The notes under the pieces: model-generated
Told to the model about the DNA's origin: nothing
Seen by the model: the letters and a program-made list of their open reading frames with translations, nothing else
Databases searched by the model: none
Origin: JBOGGX01 sp050744245
GTDB lineage: Bacteria > Actinomycetota > Acidimicrobiia > Acidimicrobiales > JBOGGX01
Assembly: GCA_050744245.1 (NCBI GenBank)
Contig: JBOGGX010000060.1
Coordinates: forward strand, 1-29,635
Length of the DNA: 29,635 nt
Direction of reading: 5' to 3'
Program-made: the position numbers and the translations under genes
Part shown: piece after piece, positions 1-6,801 of the stretch
Numbering within the stretch: position 1 is the first letter of the stretch
Layout of the letters: every line of letters begins with the position of its first letter

Positions 1-120
1 CCCAACCAATCATCACGCTGTCCGCGCCGCCCCGCCCACGCAAACCCCATCCGCCCGGCCAACAGCAGCGATCAGAACCGATGACGCCTCAAGCGGCTCC
101 GCGGTCAGAACGAGTGGCGC

Positions 121-312
121 TCAACACGGGTAGCAGCGAGCCCAGTCCCCGTTGACTGCTCCGTAGCACACGTCGCATACGTCATCCTCAATGGGCGCTA
201 CCGATGGAACGATCCCTTCGTCGTGAGCCCATGTCACCCACTGCTCGGTGGTGGTGAGCTGTCGAACGTTCTCCGGCCGCGCGAAGTCCCGGTACGCCAT
301 TAGGGCCTGCAA
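121..312 (-). pseudogene. Truncated zinc-finger ORF, possibly phosphoribosyltransferase N-terminus
   Basis: This is a 63-residue reading frame from an ATG at 312. It ends at a TGA straight after a CxxC...CxxC pattern (CDVC near residue 46, CYPC at the very end). The spacing and the residues around the second cysteine pair (WARCYPC) resemble the start of actinobacterial phosphoribosyltransferase-like proteins, which carry a four-cysteine zinc knuckle before the catalytic domain. That assignment is from memory of the family, not from a search. The frame after the stop, down to base 1, does not read like a phosphoribosyltransferase, so I take this as an N-terminal fragment cut off by a rearrangement. 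A real small zinc-finger protein is the alternative. Confidence 0.4.
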
Positions 313-532
313 GTGTACGCACCGCGCACGCGGGACGAGCCAAGGTGGCTACAGGACGTCGACTTAGAGTCGGCAACCGGCGATGCATTAGGTCAATACC
401 TCGGCTTGGCCGTTCACCATGATTTCCCAGACGTCGGGTCGCAGGCGAGTTGGCGCAGCCAGATGGCACTTTGCATTCGACGGCCGTGCCGGCTTCGTGC
501 CACAGCGGCAAGCCGTCTAGGGCGGATGATCA
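313..532. other. Non-coding stretch left of the tRNA-like sequence
   Basis: No convincing reading frame is seen here on either strand. The stretch contains short stem-loops (for example AGCC/GGCT arms at 338-350 and GTCGA/TCGGC arms at 358-374) that look faintly tRNA-like but do not have tRNA spacing. It could hold the promoter of the leftward fragment ending at 312, but I see no clear hexamers. Confidence 0.3.
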
Positions 533-605
533 GCGCTCCTGGTGCCAGGCGGTCGCGCGACGGTCTGCGAAGCCGTGTGCGCAGGTCCGATTCCCGCCGA
601 GGGCG
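533..605 (+). tRNA. tRNA-Arg(GCG)-like sequence, probably degenerate or an attachment-site remnant
   Basis: A 73-nt cloverleaf can be drawn with normal spacing. The acceptor arm pairs 533-539 with 598-604 (5 of 7 pairs) and T8 is at 540. The D stem GTGC/GCGC is at 542-545 and 555-558 (one wobble). The anticodon stem ACGGT/GCCGT is at 560-564 and 572-576 (perfect), with loop CTGCGAA giving anticodon GCG at 567-569. The variable loop is 4 nt. The T arm GCAGG/CCCGC (one mismatch) encloses loop TCCGATT. Against a working tRNA are two acceptor mismatches, one T-stem mismatch, C at the usually invariant T55, and a GCG anticodon where bacteria normally use ACG to read CGC. No CCA is encoded. It may be a decayed tRNA or an integration-site copy. 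Confidence 0.45.
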
Positions 606-615
606 AGGTGATAGA

Positions 616-638
616 ACCTATGTATGGCCTATCTGCTT
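616..638 (+). repeat. Left target duplication and left terminal inverted repeat of the IS
   Basis: ACCTATGT (616-623) is the left copy of the 8-bp target duplication. ATGGCCTATCTGCTT (624-638) is the left inverted end. Rejoining the flanks gives GAAC-CTAT-GTTC, a 4-bp-arm inverted repeat split by the insertion. Confidence 0.9.
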
Positions 639-1683
639 AACTGTAGTGGGGTCTACATGTTGTGGTCACCGATTCGGAGCCGATGCCGGTCGCGGGCCGG
701 GACTTTCCCGGGACGTGGCCGGCCTTCGAGCGCTGGTTTCCCGACGAGGACGCCTGCGTCGCGTACCTCGAGCAGCTCCGGTGGCCCGAGGGTTTTGTGT
801 GCCCGGCGTGTGGCCACACCCGGGCGTGGCGGGTCGCGGGTGGTCTCTGGATGTGCCAGGCGTGCGGCCGCAAGACGTCGGTCACGGCGGGCACGATCTT
901 CCATCGCTCACGACTGCCGTTGCGCACCTGGTTCGCGGCGATGTGGTTCGTCTCCGCCCAGAAGAACGGCGTGTCGGCCCTCGGGCTGCAACGAGTGCTC
1001 GGCTTCGGCTCCTACCAGACGGCGTGGGCGTGGCTGCACAAGCTGCGCCGGGCCATGGTGCGCCCCGACCGCCTACCCCTGGGCGGACCGGGCGTGTCCG
1101 TCGAGATGGACTGCACAGACTGCACCTTCATCGGGGGCCGCAAGCAGGGCAAACTCGCTGCTCGCTACGCCAACAAGGACGAAGTCGTCATCGCCGTGGA
1201 GCTCCGCCACCCCAAGGGGCTGGGCCGGGTGCGGCTGGCCCGCATCGACAGCCGCAACCGCAAGGCCGAGATCTTCGCCTTTGCCAAGACCAATATCGCC
1301 CCCGGCACGATCCTGTACACCGACGGCGACCGGCTCTACAACGACCTGCCCTCCCACCACCACGTCACCCACGAGCGCCTCGTGCTCATCAGCGCCACCG
1401 AGCAGGCCCACCGGCTGCTGCCCGCCGTGCACCGGGTGGCCTCGCTGCTCAAACGCTGGCTTGCCGGCACCCTGCACAACGGCATGTCCACCGACCACCT
1501 CGACTACTACCTCGACGAGTTCACCTTCCGGTTCAACCGTCGCACCTCGGACCGCCGAGGGCTGCTGTGGTACCGGCTCGTCGACCAAGCGGTCCGCACC
1601 CCGCCCCACCCATATCGACAGCTCACCGCCGCCGACCTCAACCACCACATCTAGCGGTCGCTGCACTCAAGCAGATAGGCCAT
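624..1683 (+). mobile_element. Intact IS1595-family insertion sequence
   Basis: The element is 1060 bp and encodes one ISXO2-like transposase. Its ends are inverted: ATGGCCTATCTGCTT at 624-638 is matched exactly by its reverse complement at 1669-1683, and weaker similarity extends to about 23 bp (20 of 23). It is flanked by a perfect 8-bp direct repeat, ACCTATGT, at 616-623 and 1684-1691, the duplication size known for IS1595-family elements. Perfect ends, a perfect duplication and an open transposase frame together suggest a recent, possibly still active insertion. Confidence 0.92.
662..1654 (+). CDS. IS1595-family transposase (ISXO2-like)
   Basis: The 330-aa protein would catalyse cut-and-insert transposition of the surrounding IS. 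An N-terminal zinc ribbon is visible (Cys 47, 50, 65 and 68 in CPAC and CQAC), as in the IS1595/ISXO2 family. The DDE-type catalytic region follows: VEMD ending at residue 150, the YTDGDRLY motif with Asp 221, and the HRVASLLKRWL...YYLDEFTFRFNRR signature at about 257-294, characteristic of ISXO2-like transposases. Start: GTG 662 gives the full zinc-ribbon domain; ATG 683 is also possible. The gene fills nearly the whole element and ends 29 bp from its right edge. No frameshift or stop interrupts it, so it appears functional. Confidence 0.9.
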   Translation: MVTDSEPMPVAGRDFPGTWPAFERWFPDEDACVAYLEQLRWPEGFVCPACGHTRAWRVAGGLWMCQACGRKTSVTAGTIFHRSRLPLRTWFAAMWFVSAQKNGVSALGLQRVLGFGSYQTAWAWLHKLRRAMVRPDRLPLGGPGVSVEMDCTDCTFIGGRKQGKLAARYANKDEVVIAVELRHPKGLGRVRLARIDSRNRKAEIFAFAKTNIAPGTILYTDGDRLYNDLPSHHHVTHERLVLISATEQAHRLLPAVHRVASLLKRWLAGTLHNGMSTDHLDYYLDEFTFRFNRRTSDRRGLLWYRLVDQAVRTPPHPYRQLTAADLNHHI

Positions 1684-1691
1684 ACCTATGT
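1669..1691 (-). repeat. Right terminal inverted repeat and right target duplication of the IS
   Basis: AAGCAGATAGGCCAT (1669-1683) is the exact reverse complement of the left end. It is followed by the second ACCTATGT (1684-1691). Confidence 0.9.
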
Positions 1692-1720
1692 TCGGTCCGC
1701 GCCCCGGAGACAGAAGCCGG

Positions 1721-1726
1721 TATAAC
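1721..1726 (+). promoter_or_regulatory. Probable -10 element of the XRE-methyltransferase operon
   Basis: TATAAC lies 9 bp before ATG 1736, so the transcript would start at or within a few bases of the start codon (leaderless or nearly so, common in actinobacteria). No good -35 hexamer is seen around 1698-1703, which fits a regulated or activator-dependent promoter. The IS right end lies 38 bp upstream of this hexamer. Confidence 0.45.
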
Positions 1727-1735
1727 ATCTGTGGT

Positions 1736-2005
1736 ATGCGAAGATCGCACGTCCGACCGGCCGGCGTGGTCGTCGCCAGCCCGGACCGGCTCGGCTCGAC
1801 GATCCGTTCCATGCGGTTGGCGGCTTCGCTCAGTCAGCGTGAACTCGGCGAGCGGACCGGCTTCTCGCAGCCGGCGATCGCAAGGCTCGAAGCGGGTAGG
1901 CAGGTGCCAACGCTCGTGACGCTTCAGCGGCTCGCATCGGCGTTCGACAGCGACCTGGTGGTGCGAATCCCGGCGGTCGCACTGCACACGGGTGTGTCGC
2001 AATGA
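1736..2005 (+). CDS. XRE-family helix-turn-helix regulator
   Basis: This 89-aa protein is a small Cro/CI-type DNA-binding protein. Residues 22-70 form the domain: SLSQRELGERTGFSQPAIAR is the helix-turn-helix and LEAGRQVPTLVTLQRLASAF completes the five-helix fold. ATG 1736 is preferred over the in-frame ATG 1688, because 1688 falls inside the IS target duplication and a TATAAC box sits just before 1736. The stop overlaps the methyltransferase start (ATGA at 2002-2005), so the two are translationally coupled. By analogy with controller proteins of restriction-modification systems it probably regulates its own operon; antitoxin-like HTH proteins share the fold and cannot be excluded. Confidence 0.85.
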   Translation: MRRSHVRPAGVVVASPDRLGSTIRSMRLAASLSQRELGERTGFSQPAIARLEAGRQVPTLVTLQRLASAFDSDLVVRIPAVALHTGVSQ

Positions 2006-3984
2006 GTCTGGTCACGTCAACGGTCGCTAAAGCTGATCTCCTCGCACCTTCCCTGTGGGGACGGACTTATGCCGCGCCTTCATCGTCAGTCCGCGTGCGG
2101 AGTTTGCTGCGCCACGTCGATCCAGTAGCCGTGAGCAATCTCGCCAAGTCGGAGAGTCGCAATCGCGAGGTGCGGCTGCCTCCGATCAGTGTCTACAGGT
2201 GGTGGGCACGACGCACGGCGGCCGTTCAAGCGGCCGTGGTTAGCGCCGCAGAGATTGGGGCGGAAGGTCGGCTTGTCGTCGCCGATCCATTTGCCGGGGG
2301 CGGTGTCATCCCTCTGGTCGCCGCAGCTGCGGGCCATCGGGCGTACGCACAGGACCTGAACCCATGGGCAGCTAAGGGTCTTGTTGCGATGCTCGGGCTC
2401 CCGAAGGCTGACGCGCTGAGGGAAGCCGCTGCTGTGCTTCATCAGCGGACGGCAGCGACGGTCGAGGCGGCATACGGAACCACACTTGCCGACGGGCGAT
2501 CCGGTCTCATCTCGCACACCTTCCGCGTTGCAACCGCGTGCTGCACCCACTGCGGTGAACGATCTCGGCTGTATCCCCATGCGCTCGTTTCGATGCTCAC
2601 TCGACGGGAGCGAGGCGGCACAGCGGCCGTCCTCGCGTGCCCGTCGGGACACCTGTTCAAGGGCGACCTAGCCGACGCTTCCAGGTGTCCGACGTGTGAG
2701 TGCCCGGTGGATCCCCGGGTTTCGTACACGCGGAGACGTGTCGTGGCGTGTTCATGCGGTCATGAGGAGCGACTCGAACAGCGAGCGCGCGAGGGAGATT
2801 GGAGCTGGGAGGTTGTCCTCGTCGAGCGCACAGCCATCGGGTCCAGGGAGCTTGCGCTGCCCACGAAAGGTGAGCGCGACGCCGCCGAGGATCCACGTCA
2901 CAAACCGTCCCTTGCGCTTGGCGCGATCCCCGAGGGACAAGAAACCCGGGTTCTCCTCCGTCATGGCTTCACCTTGTGGTCCGATCTCTATCCCCGAAGG
3001 CAGCGCGCGCTGTTGGAGCAGCTTCTCGACCAGTCCGAGCACTGCTCAGGTGAGGCCGAGGTCGTTGCGGCAGTGCGGATGGCGATCGTTGGCTCAGCCG
3101 AGATGGCTGGCCTCCTCTCGCGCTGGGACCGCTACTACCTGAAGAGCTTTGAGTCGATGGCCGGTCATCGCTTCAACTTCACGACGCTCGCCGTCGAGCC
3201 CAACGTCTGGGGAACAGTGACGAGTGGTCGTGGTACGACGGTTCGTCGGCTGGCCCAGCTCGTTCGAGCGGCTGAGTGGATGGAGCGTCAGGCTCATCGG
3301 CCCCTTGCCGTGCTCGGCCCGCTTGCGAGTGACGGAAGTCCGCCGGTTGACGGCTCTGAACACGACGTCGTCGTTGTTGAGGGCAGTTCGGAGCGGATGT
3401 TGCTCGCGAGTGGTGCCGCGGACCTCGTCCTCACGGATCCGCCGTATCACGACGACGTCCAGTACAGCGAGCTGTCTCTGCCACTGCGGGCGTGGGCTGG
3501 GCTGAGCTCCCAAACGCTTGTGGGAGAGGCCGTGGTCAACGGCGCTACAGGTCAGTTGGCAGACGACGCGGCGTACGGAAACCTTCTCGTCAGGATCTTC
3601 CGCGAGTCGGCGCGCGTCCTCAAGGTCGATGGACACCTTGTGTTCAGCTACGCAAACCGCAGTCCGTCCGCCTGGATCGAAGTCCTCCGAGCGCTGAACG
3701 AGGCGAACCTGCGAGCCGTGGGCTGCGAGATCGTCCACAGCGAGAACGAGACGGACCAAGCAAAGCGCGGAGTCCGTGCTTGCTCACTCGACCTCCTGCT
3801 GGATCTCGTGCCGTTGGGCGACCAGCCGGTGATCCAGCACCAGCCGAAGCACCTGATACAAGGCGCAGAAGCGGACTTCCTCCGCATCGTCGCCCGCTGG
3901 TTCCTTCGAGTGGGCAACCTGTCGGCGGGATGGCCGGATCAGGTCCAGACCGAATTGCGGTCTTCGGAGTTCCTAAGCTACTGA
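2002..3984 (+). CDS. Adenine-type DNA methyltransferase with Zn-ribbon insertion (DUF1156/COG1743-like)
   Basis: This 660-aa protein is predicted to methylate DNA, most likely adenine N6 given the DPPY motif. The N-terminus has YRWWARR (65-71), typical of DUF1156-type enzymes. The SAM-binding motif DPFAGGG is at 95-101, followed by acidic AQDLNPWA. A zinc-ribbon region with CxxC/CxGH pairs runs from about 180 to 255 (CCTHC at 180, CPSGH, CPTCECP, CSCGH). The catalytic motif TDPPYHDDVQYSE has DPPY at 479-482. Known COG1743 proteins combine exactly these parts. It is coupled to the XRE gene by ATGA and its 3' end overlaps the opposing nuclease gene by 7 bp. Role: probably protects host DNA from the restriction proteins encoded on the other strand. 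Confidence 0.88.
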   Translation: MSLVTSTVAKADLLAPSLWGRTYAAPSSSVRVRSLLRHVDPVAVSNLAKSESRNREVRLPPISVYRWWARRTAAVQAAVVSAAEIGAEGRLVVADPFAGGGVIPLVAAAAGHRAYAQDLNPWAAKGLVAMLGLPKADALREAAAVLHQRTAATVEAAYGTTLADGRSGLISHTFRVATACCTHCGERSRLYPHALVSMLTRRERGGTAAVLACPSGHLFKGDLADASRCPTCECPVDPRVSYTRRRVVACSCGHEERLEQRAREGDWSWEVVLVERTAIGSRELALPTKGERDAAEDPRHKPSLALGAIPEGQETRVLLRHGFTLWSDLYPRRQRALLEQLLDQSEHCSGEAEVVAAVRMAIVGSAEMAGLLSRWDRYYLKSFESMAGHRFNFTTLAVEPNVWGTVTSGRGTTVRRLAQLVRAAEWMERQAHRPLAVLGPLASDGSPPVDGSEHDVVVVEGSSERMLLASGAADLVLTDPPYHDDVQYSELSLPLRAWAGLSSQTLVGEAVVNGATGQLADDAAYGNLLVRIFRESARVLKVDGHLVFSYANRSPSAWIEVLRALNEANLRAVGCEIVHSENETDQAKRGVRACSLDLLLDLVPLGDQPVIQHQPKHLIQGAEADFLRIVARWFLRVGNLSAGWPDQVQTELRSSEFLSY

Positions 3985-4880
3985 GCCACCGCGACGTCGA
4001 GCGGAAGCCCAGGGATGAAGACATTGTCAGCCAATGAGATCCGGACGCTCGCCCATCGCCCGGCCGGTGACCCGTCCGTGGGCAGCGAGGGCTCGATTGA
4101 GCTGGCTCGACACCAGCCGACGACTTCGAGCTCGCCGGCAAGGTTCTTGCGGACGGCCACCAATGCCCAAGACGTGTCACGCCGACCGACGGTCGCCTCG
4201 TTCCGGGACAGGAGGAAGTCGAAGAATCCCGGCATTCCCTGGTTCGCCTTGACCTCGAGTCGGTGCCGCCTCCCACCCGTGTCGGGCGAGGTGATGTCGT
4301 ATCCAAGCTGGTCGCTGCGAAGGCTCACCCGCTCCACATGAGCAGCGAGGTCCTGGCGCCCTCGGTCGATCAGGTGCGCTCGACACGCGGCTACGACGAC
4401 CTCCTCACCTGCGCTTCCCAGAGCGCGCATCCGTGACTCGTCGACGACCCTTCCAAGCGCAAGCAACATCGCCTCGCGCCTGTCGGGGTCATCGATCACG
4501 CGCTCAAGCGCTTGTGTGTCGTCGTCCGGGACATTCTCCCACCGCACCCCCTCCTCGCCGACAGCTGCGTAGATCCACAGGGGTGGATCTGAGGCGAGTA
4601 ACTCCTGCAGTAGGAGCTCGATCGCGACATCGTCGGGAAGCGCTCGAAGGCGCAGGAGCGCGTCCGTTGGCTTCACGATCTGTCCGTGAACGACCACCAA
4701 CTTCGCTCGCTCCAGCAGGTCCTGGCCGGCTTCGAGGTCGCGCGTTCGATAGAGGCCACCCGAGATGACCTTCTCGAACGATGCCCTGAGGGACGCGTGG
4801 CTCGTGCCCGTGGCGCTCATCGCCCGGGCGCTGAGAATCGCGGCCAGGAGTTGGTACGACGTCGGGGTTCGTCCAGTCAT
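3978..4880 (-). CDS. DUF3883-domain protein, putative PD-(D/E)XK restriction nuclease
   Basis: From ATG 4880 the protein has 300 residues. The in-frame ORF extends upstream to 5168, but that part overlaps the helicase gene and looks like noise, so 4880 is chosen; no good Shine-Dalgarno is seen. The C-terminal half matches DUF3883: GEE at 158-160, GYDI at 193-196, LEVKANQG at 208-215, then FDFLLSRNEATVGR. In PD-(D/E)XK nuclease-like folds Asp 194 and Glu 209/Lys 211 would be the metal and catalytic residues. DUF3883 domains are commonly found in defence loci next to helicases and methyltransferases, and are thought to be nuclease-related. It starts 40 bp after the helicase stop. The N-terminal ~150 residues are helical and unrecognised. 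Confidence 0.8.
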   Translation of the reverse strand: MTGRTPTSYQLLAAILSARAMSATGTSHASLRASFEKVISGGLYRTRDLEAGQDLLERAKLVVVHGQIVKPTDALLRLRALPDDVAIELLLQELLASDPPLWIYAAVGEEGVRWENVPDDDTQALERVIDDPDRREAMLLALGRVVDESRMRALGSAGEEVVVAACRAHLIDRGRQDLAAHVERVSLRSDQLGYDITSPDTGGRRHRLEVKANQGMPGFFDFLLSRNEATVGRRDTSWALVAVRKNLAGELEVVGWCRASSIEPSLPTDGSPAGRWASVRISLADNVFIPGLPLDVAVAQ

Positions 4881-4920
4881 CGGTGATTGGTGCGAGCCAA
4901 CAGGGCGACGGCCATCGGTG

Positions 4921-6801
4921 CTATGCCTCACCGCGCAGGTGCGCGAATAGCGCGACCAGGTCCGCGTGGGTATCGATGGCTGGGCCGTAGTCTTCGTCGC
5001 TCGGTAGGGCCATGGTGCTGAGGTCGGGGTCGTCGAGCATCTGGCCGAGTCGATCCGCCTTCTCGCGAATCCGCGCGTCGACAATCTCATCGATGGTGCC
5101 GACCGTCGCGAGGAAGGTAATGCGGGTTTCCTGTCCTGCCTCGAGCCCGAGACGGTGAATTCGGTCAATGCTCTGCAGGTACTGGCCAGCGTTGAACGTG
5201 CGCTCGAGGTAGATCGCGTCGTGGCATACGTGGTGGAGGCTCACTCCCTCACTGATGGAGGCTGGGTTGGCCAACATCACCATGCAGTCGGGGTCGTCCC
5301 GGAATCGGGCGAGCTCAGCCTCACGGGTGCGTTCCGTATCCGGTTGCGACACCCCGGACGGAATGGCTCCATACATCATCGCTGGCCCGTACGTGGCGAA
5401 GGTCCGCTCCAGCGCCAGCAGGTTGCGGACGAAGTTCGACCAGATCAGGGTCTTGCGTCCGAGCGCGGCGTTGTCCGCGACCAACTGGACGAGCTGCTTG
5501 AACTTGCTCGGAGTTTCGTACTGGTTGTAGCGCTGAAGCAGATCCCACAAGGACGACTCAGGTGGAACCTCCAGTGGTGGGTGCCGGAAGCTTGGGTCGT
5601 CGCTTTCGGACGAGCCCGCGGTGAGGAGGTGCGGGTTCGTCGCTGCCTCTAAGAGGTACATCACGATGTCGCCCATCCGGGCGAGCTCGAGGCGATCGTT
5701 CATCCCCATCGAGAACTGAGCCCCGTACTGGTCGCGGAGGGCGTCGTAGATGGCCTCGTGGAGGGGTTCCGGAGCCACCTCCACCACAGTCAGGCGGGGA
5801 GGTTCGAGCTCGAGCTCGCTCTTCCGCGTCCGGACGAAGAGCGGCGATATCGCCTGCGCTACAAGGTGACCGGCGTCCGCCGGCGGGGGAACGACGAGCG
5901 CAGCCCTGGGCAGGACTCGCAACGCCTGCCCCGGCCACAGGTACTCGAACAGCGCGACCATGTCCCCTGGGCCCTGAGGCGCAGGCGTACCCGACATGAT
6001 GTCTCGCCGGCTCGCGAGGAACGCGATGTTGAGGCACGCCGATCCCCATTGACCGGCCCATCCGCGCTTCATTCGGTGTGCCTCGTCGAGAAGCACCAAC
6101 GTGGGACGGTCTCGAACCCAACCGGCGATTGCCTCGTAACTGCTCGCGAGACGGTGGTAGTTGACGAGCAAGACCTCAGTCCCTTCGGGCGCCGACTCGG
6201 CGAACGGAGCGACCGACGGAGTCGCGCCGTCGATGAAGCACTCGCCGACTTCGTTTTGCCAGGCGTCGAACGCGGAGAGCGGCGCCACCACGAGCATCTG
6301 TTCGACGCGGCCAGCTAGGCGCTCACCCTCGTAGACGGCATAGGCGACGCTCGTCTTGCCGGCACCTGGTACCGAAAAGTTGGCGCCGTGCGGCAGTCCA
6401 AGCAGCTTGGCTAGATCGCGCTCCTGGAACGGCCGTAGGTCGCGGTCGAAGCGGCTGCCGCCCAGCCGGCTCGTGACCTGCTCGCGTGTGAGTGAGCCCG
6501 GTTGGCGAAGCGCCACGTTGAGTTGGCTGCGCTCAGCGCGAACCTCCGCGACAAGTGCCGAGAGATCCGGATCCCATTCGAGGCCCGTTCGCTCGCGAAT
6601 GCAAGCTGGCTTCAGCCATCCAAGTCGGCTCAGGAACCGTTCCAGAGGAAGTTGGATCGCGTCGCCGGGATTGGCGCCGTCCGTTCCCCACTCAGCCCAT
6701 AGCTCCAGCCAGAAGGCTTGGCTCACCGCCTCGTCACGCCGAGCTTCCACCACAGGTGGACTCCCGACGAGTCTGAGGCTGACGAGACCACCGTCAGTCA
6801 T
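4921..6801 (-). CDS. SNF2/SF2-family DNA helicase or translocase
   Basis: This 626-aa two-lobed ATPase has, in the first lobe, a Walker A GAGKT near 146-150 (FSVPGAGKTSVAYA), DEAH at about 239-242 (LVLLDEAHRMK) and motif III SGTP. The second lobe carries LIWSNFVRNLLAL, SEGVSLHHV and the arginine-finger motif QSIDRIHRLG. These match SNF2-like helicases such as those in DISARM, Dpd and other phage-defence loci, where they translocate on DNA and drive a nuclease. ATG 6801 is chosen because it overlaps the upstream ParB-like stop by 8 bp (ATGACTGA); an in-frame ATG at 6834 lies further inside that gene. About 130 N-terminal residues before the helicase core match nothing I know and may be a specificity or interaction domain. 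Confidence 0.88.
   Translation of the reverse strand: MTDGGLVSLRLVGSPPVVEARRDEAVSQAFWLELWAEWGTDGANPGDAIQLPLERFLSRLGWLKPACIRERTGLEWDPDLSALVAEVRAERSQLNVALRQPGSLTREQVTSRLGGSRFDRDLRPFQERDLAKLLGLPHGANFSVPGAGKTSVAYAVYEGERLAGRVEQMLVVAPLSAFDAWQNEVGECFIDGATPSVAPFAESAPEGTEVLLVNYHRLASSYEAIAGWVRDRPTLVLLDEAHRMKRGWAGQWGSACLNIAFLASRRDIMSGTPAPQGPGDMVALFEYLWPGQALRVLPRAALVVPPPADAGHLVAQAISPLFVRTRKSELELEPPRLTVVEVAPEPLHEAIYDALRDQYGAQFSMGMNDRLELARMGDIVMYLLEAATNPHLLTAGSSESDDPSFRHPPLEVPPESSLWDLLQRYNQYETPSKFKQLVQLVADNAALGRKTLIWSNFVRNLLALERTFATYGPAMMYGAIPSGVSQPDTERTREAELARFRDDPDCMVMLANPASISEGVSLHHVCHDAIYLERTFNAGQYLQSIDRIHRLGLEAGQETRITFLATVGTIDEIVDARIREKADRLGQMLDDPDLSTMALPSDEDYGPAIDTHADLVALFAHLRGEA

Noticed and set aside
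338..374. A second tRNA-like element: AGCC/GGCT D-like arm and GTCGA/TCGGC anticodon-like arm with loop CTTAGAG (UAG, Leu).
   Set aside because: Seven bases separate the arms instead of one, and no T arm or acceptor pairing with correct spacing follows.
4877..4915. Twelve-codon leftward mini-ORF whose TGA overlaps ATG 4880 of the DUF3883 gene.
   Set aside because: Could be a coupling leader, but it is too short and lacks a Shine-Dalgarno to support as a gene.
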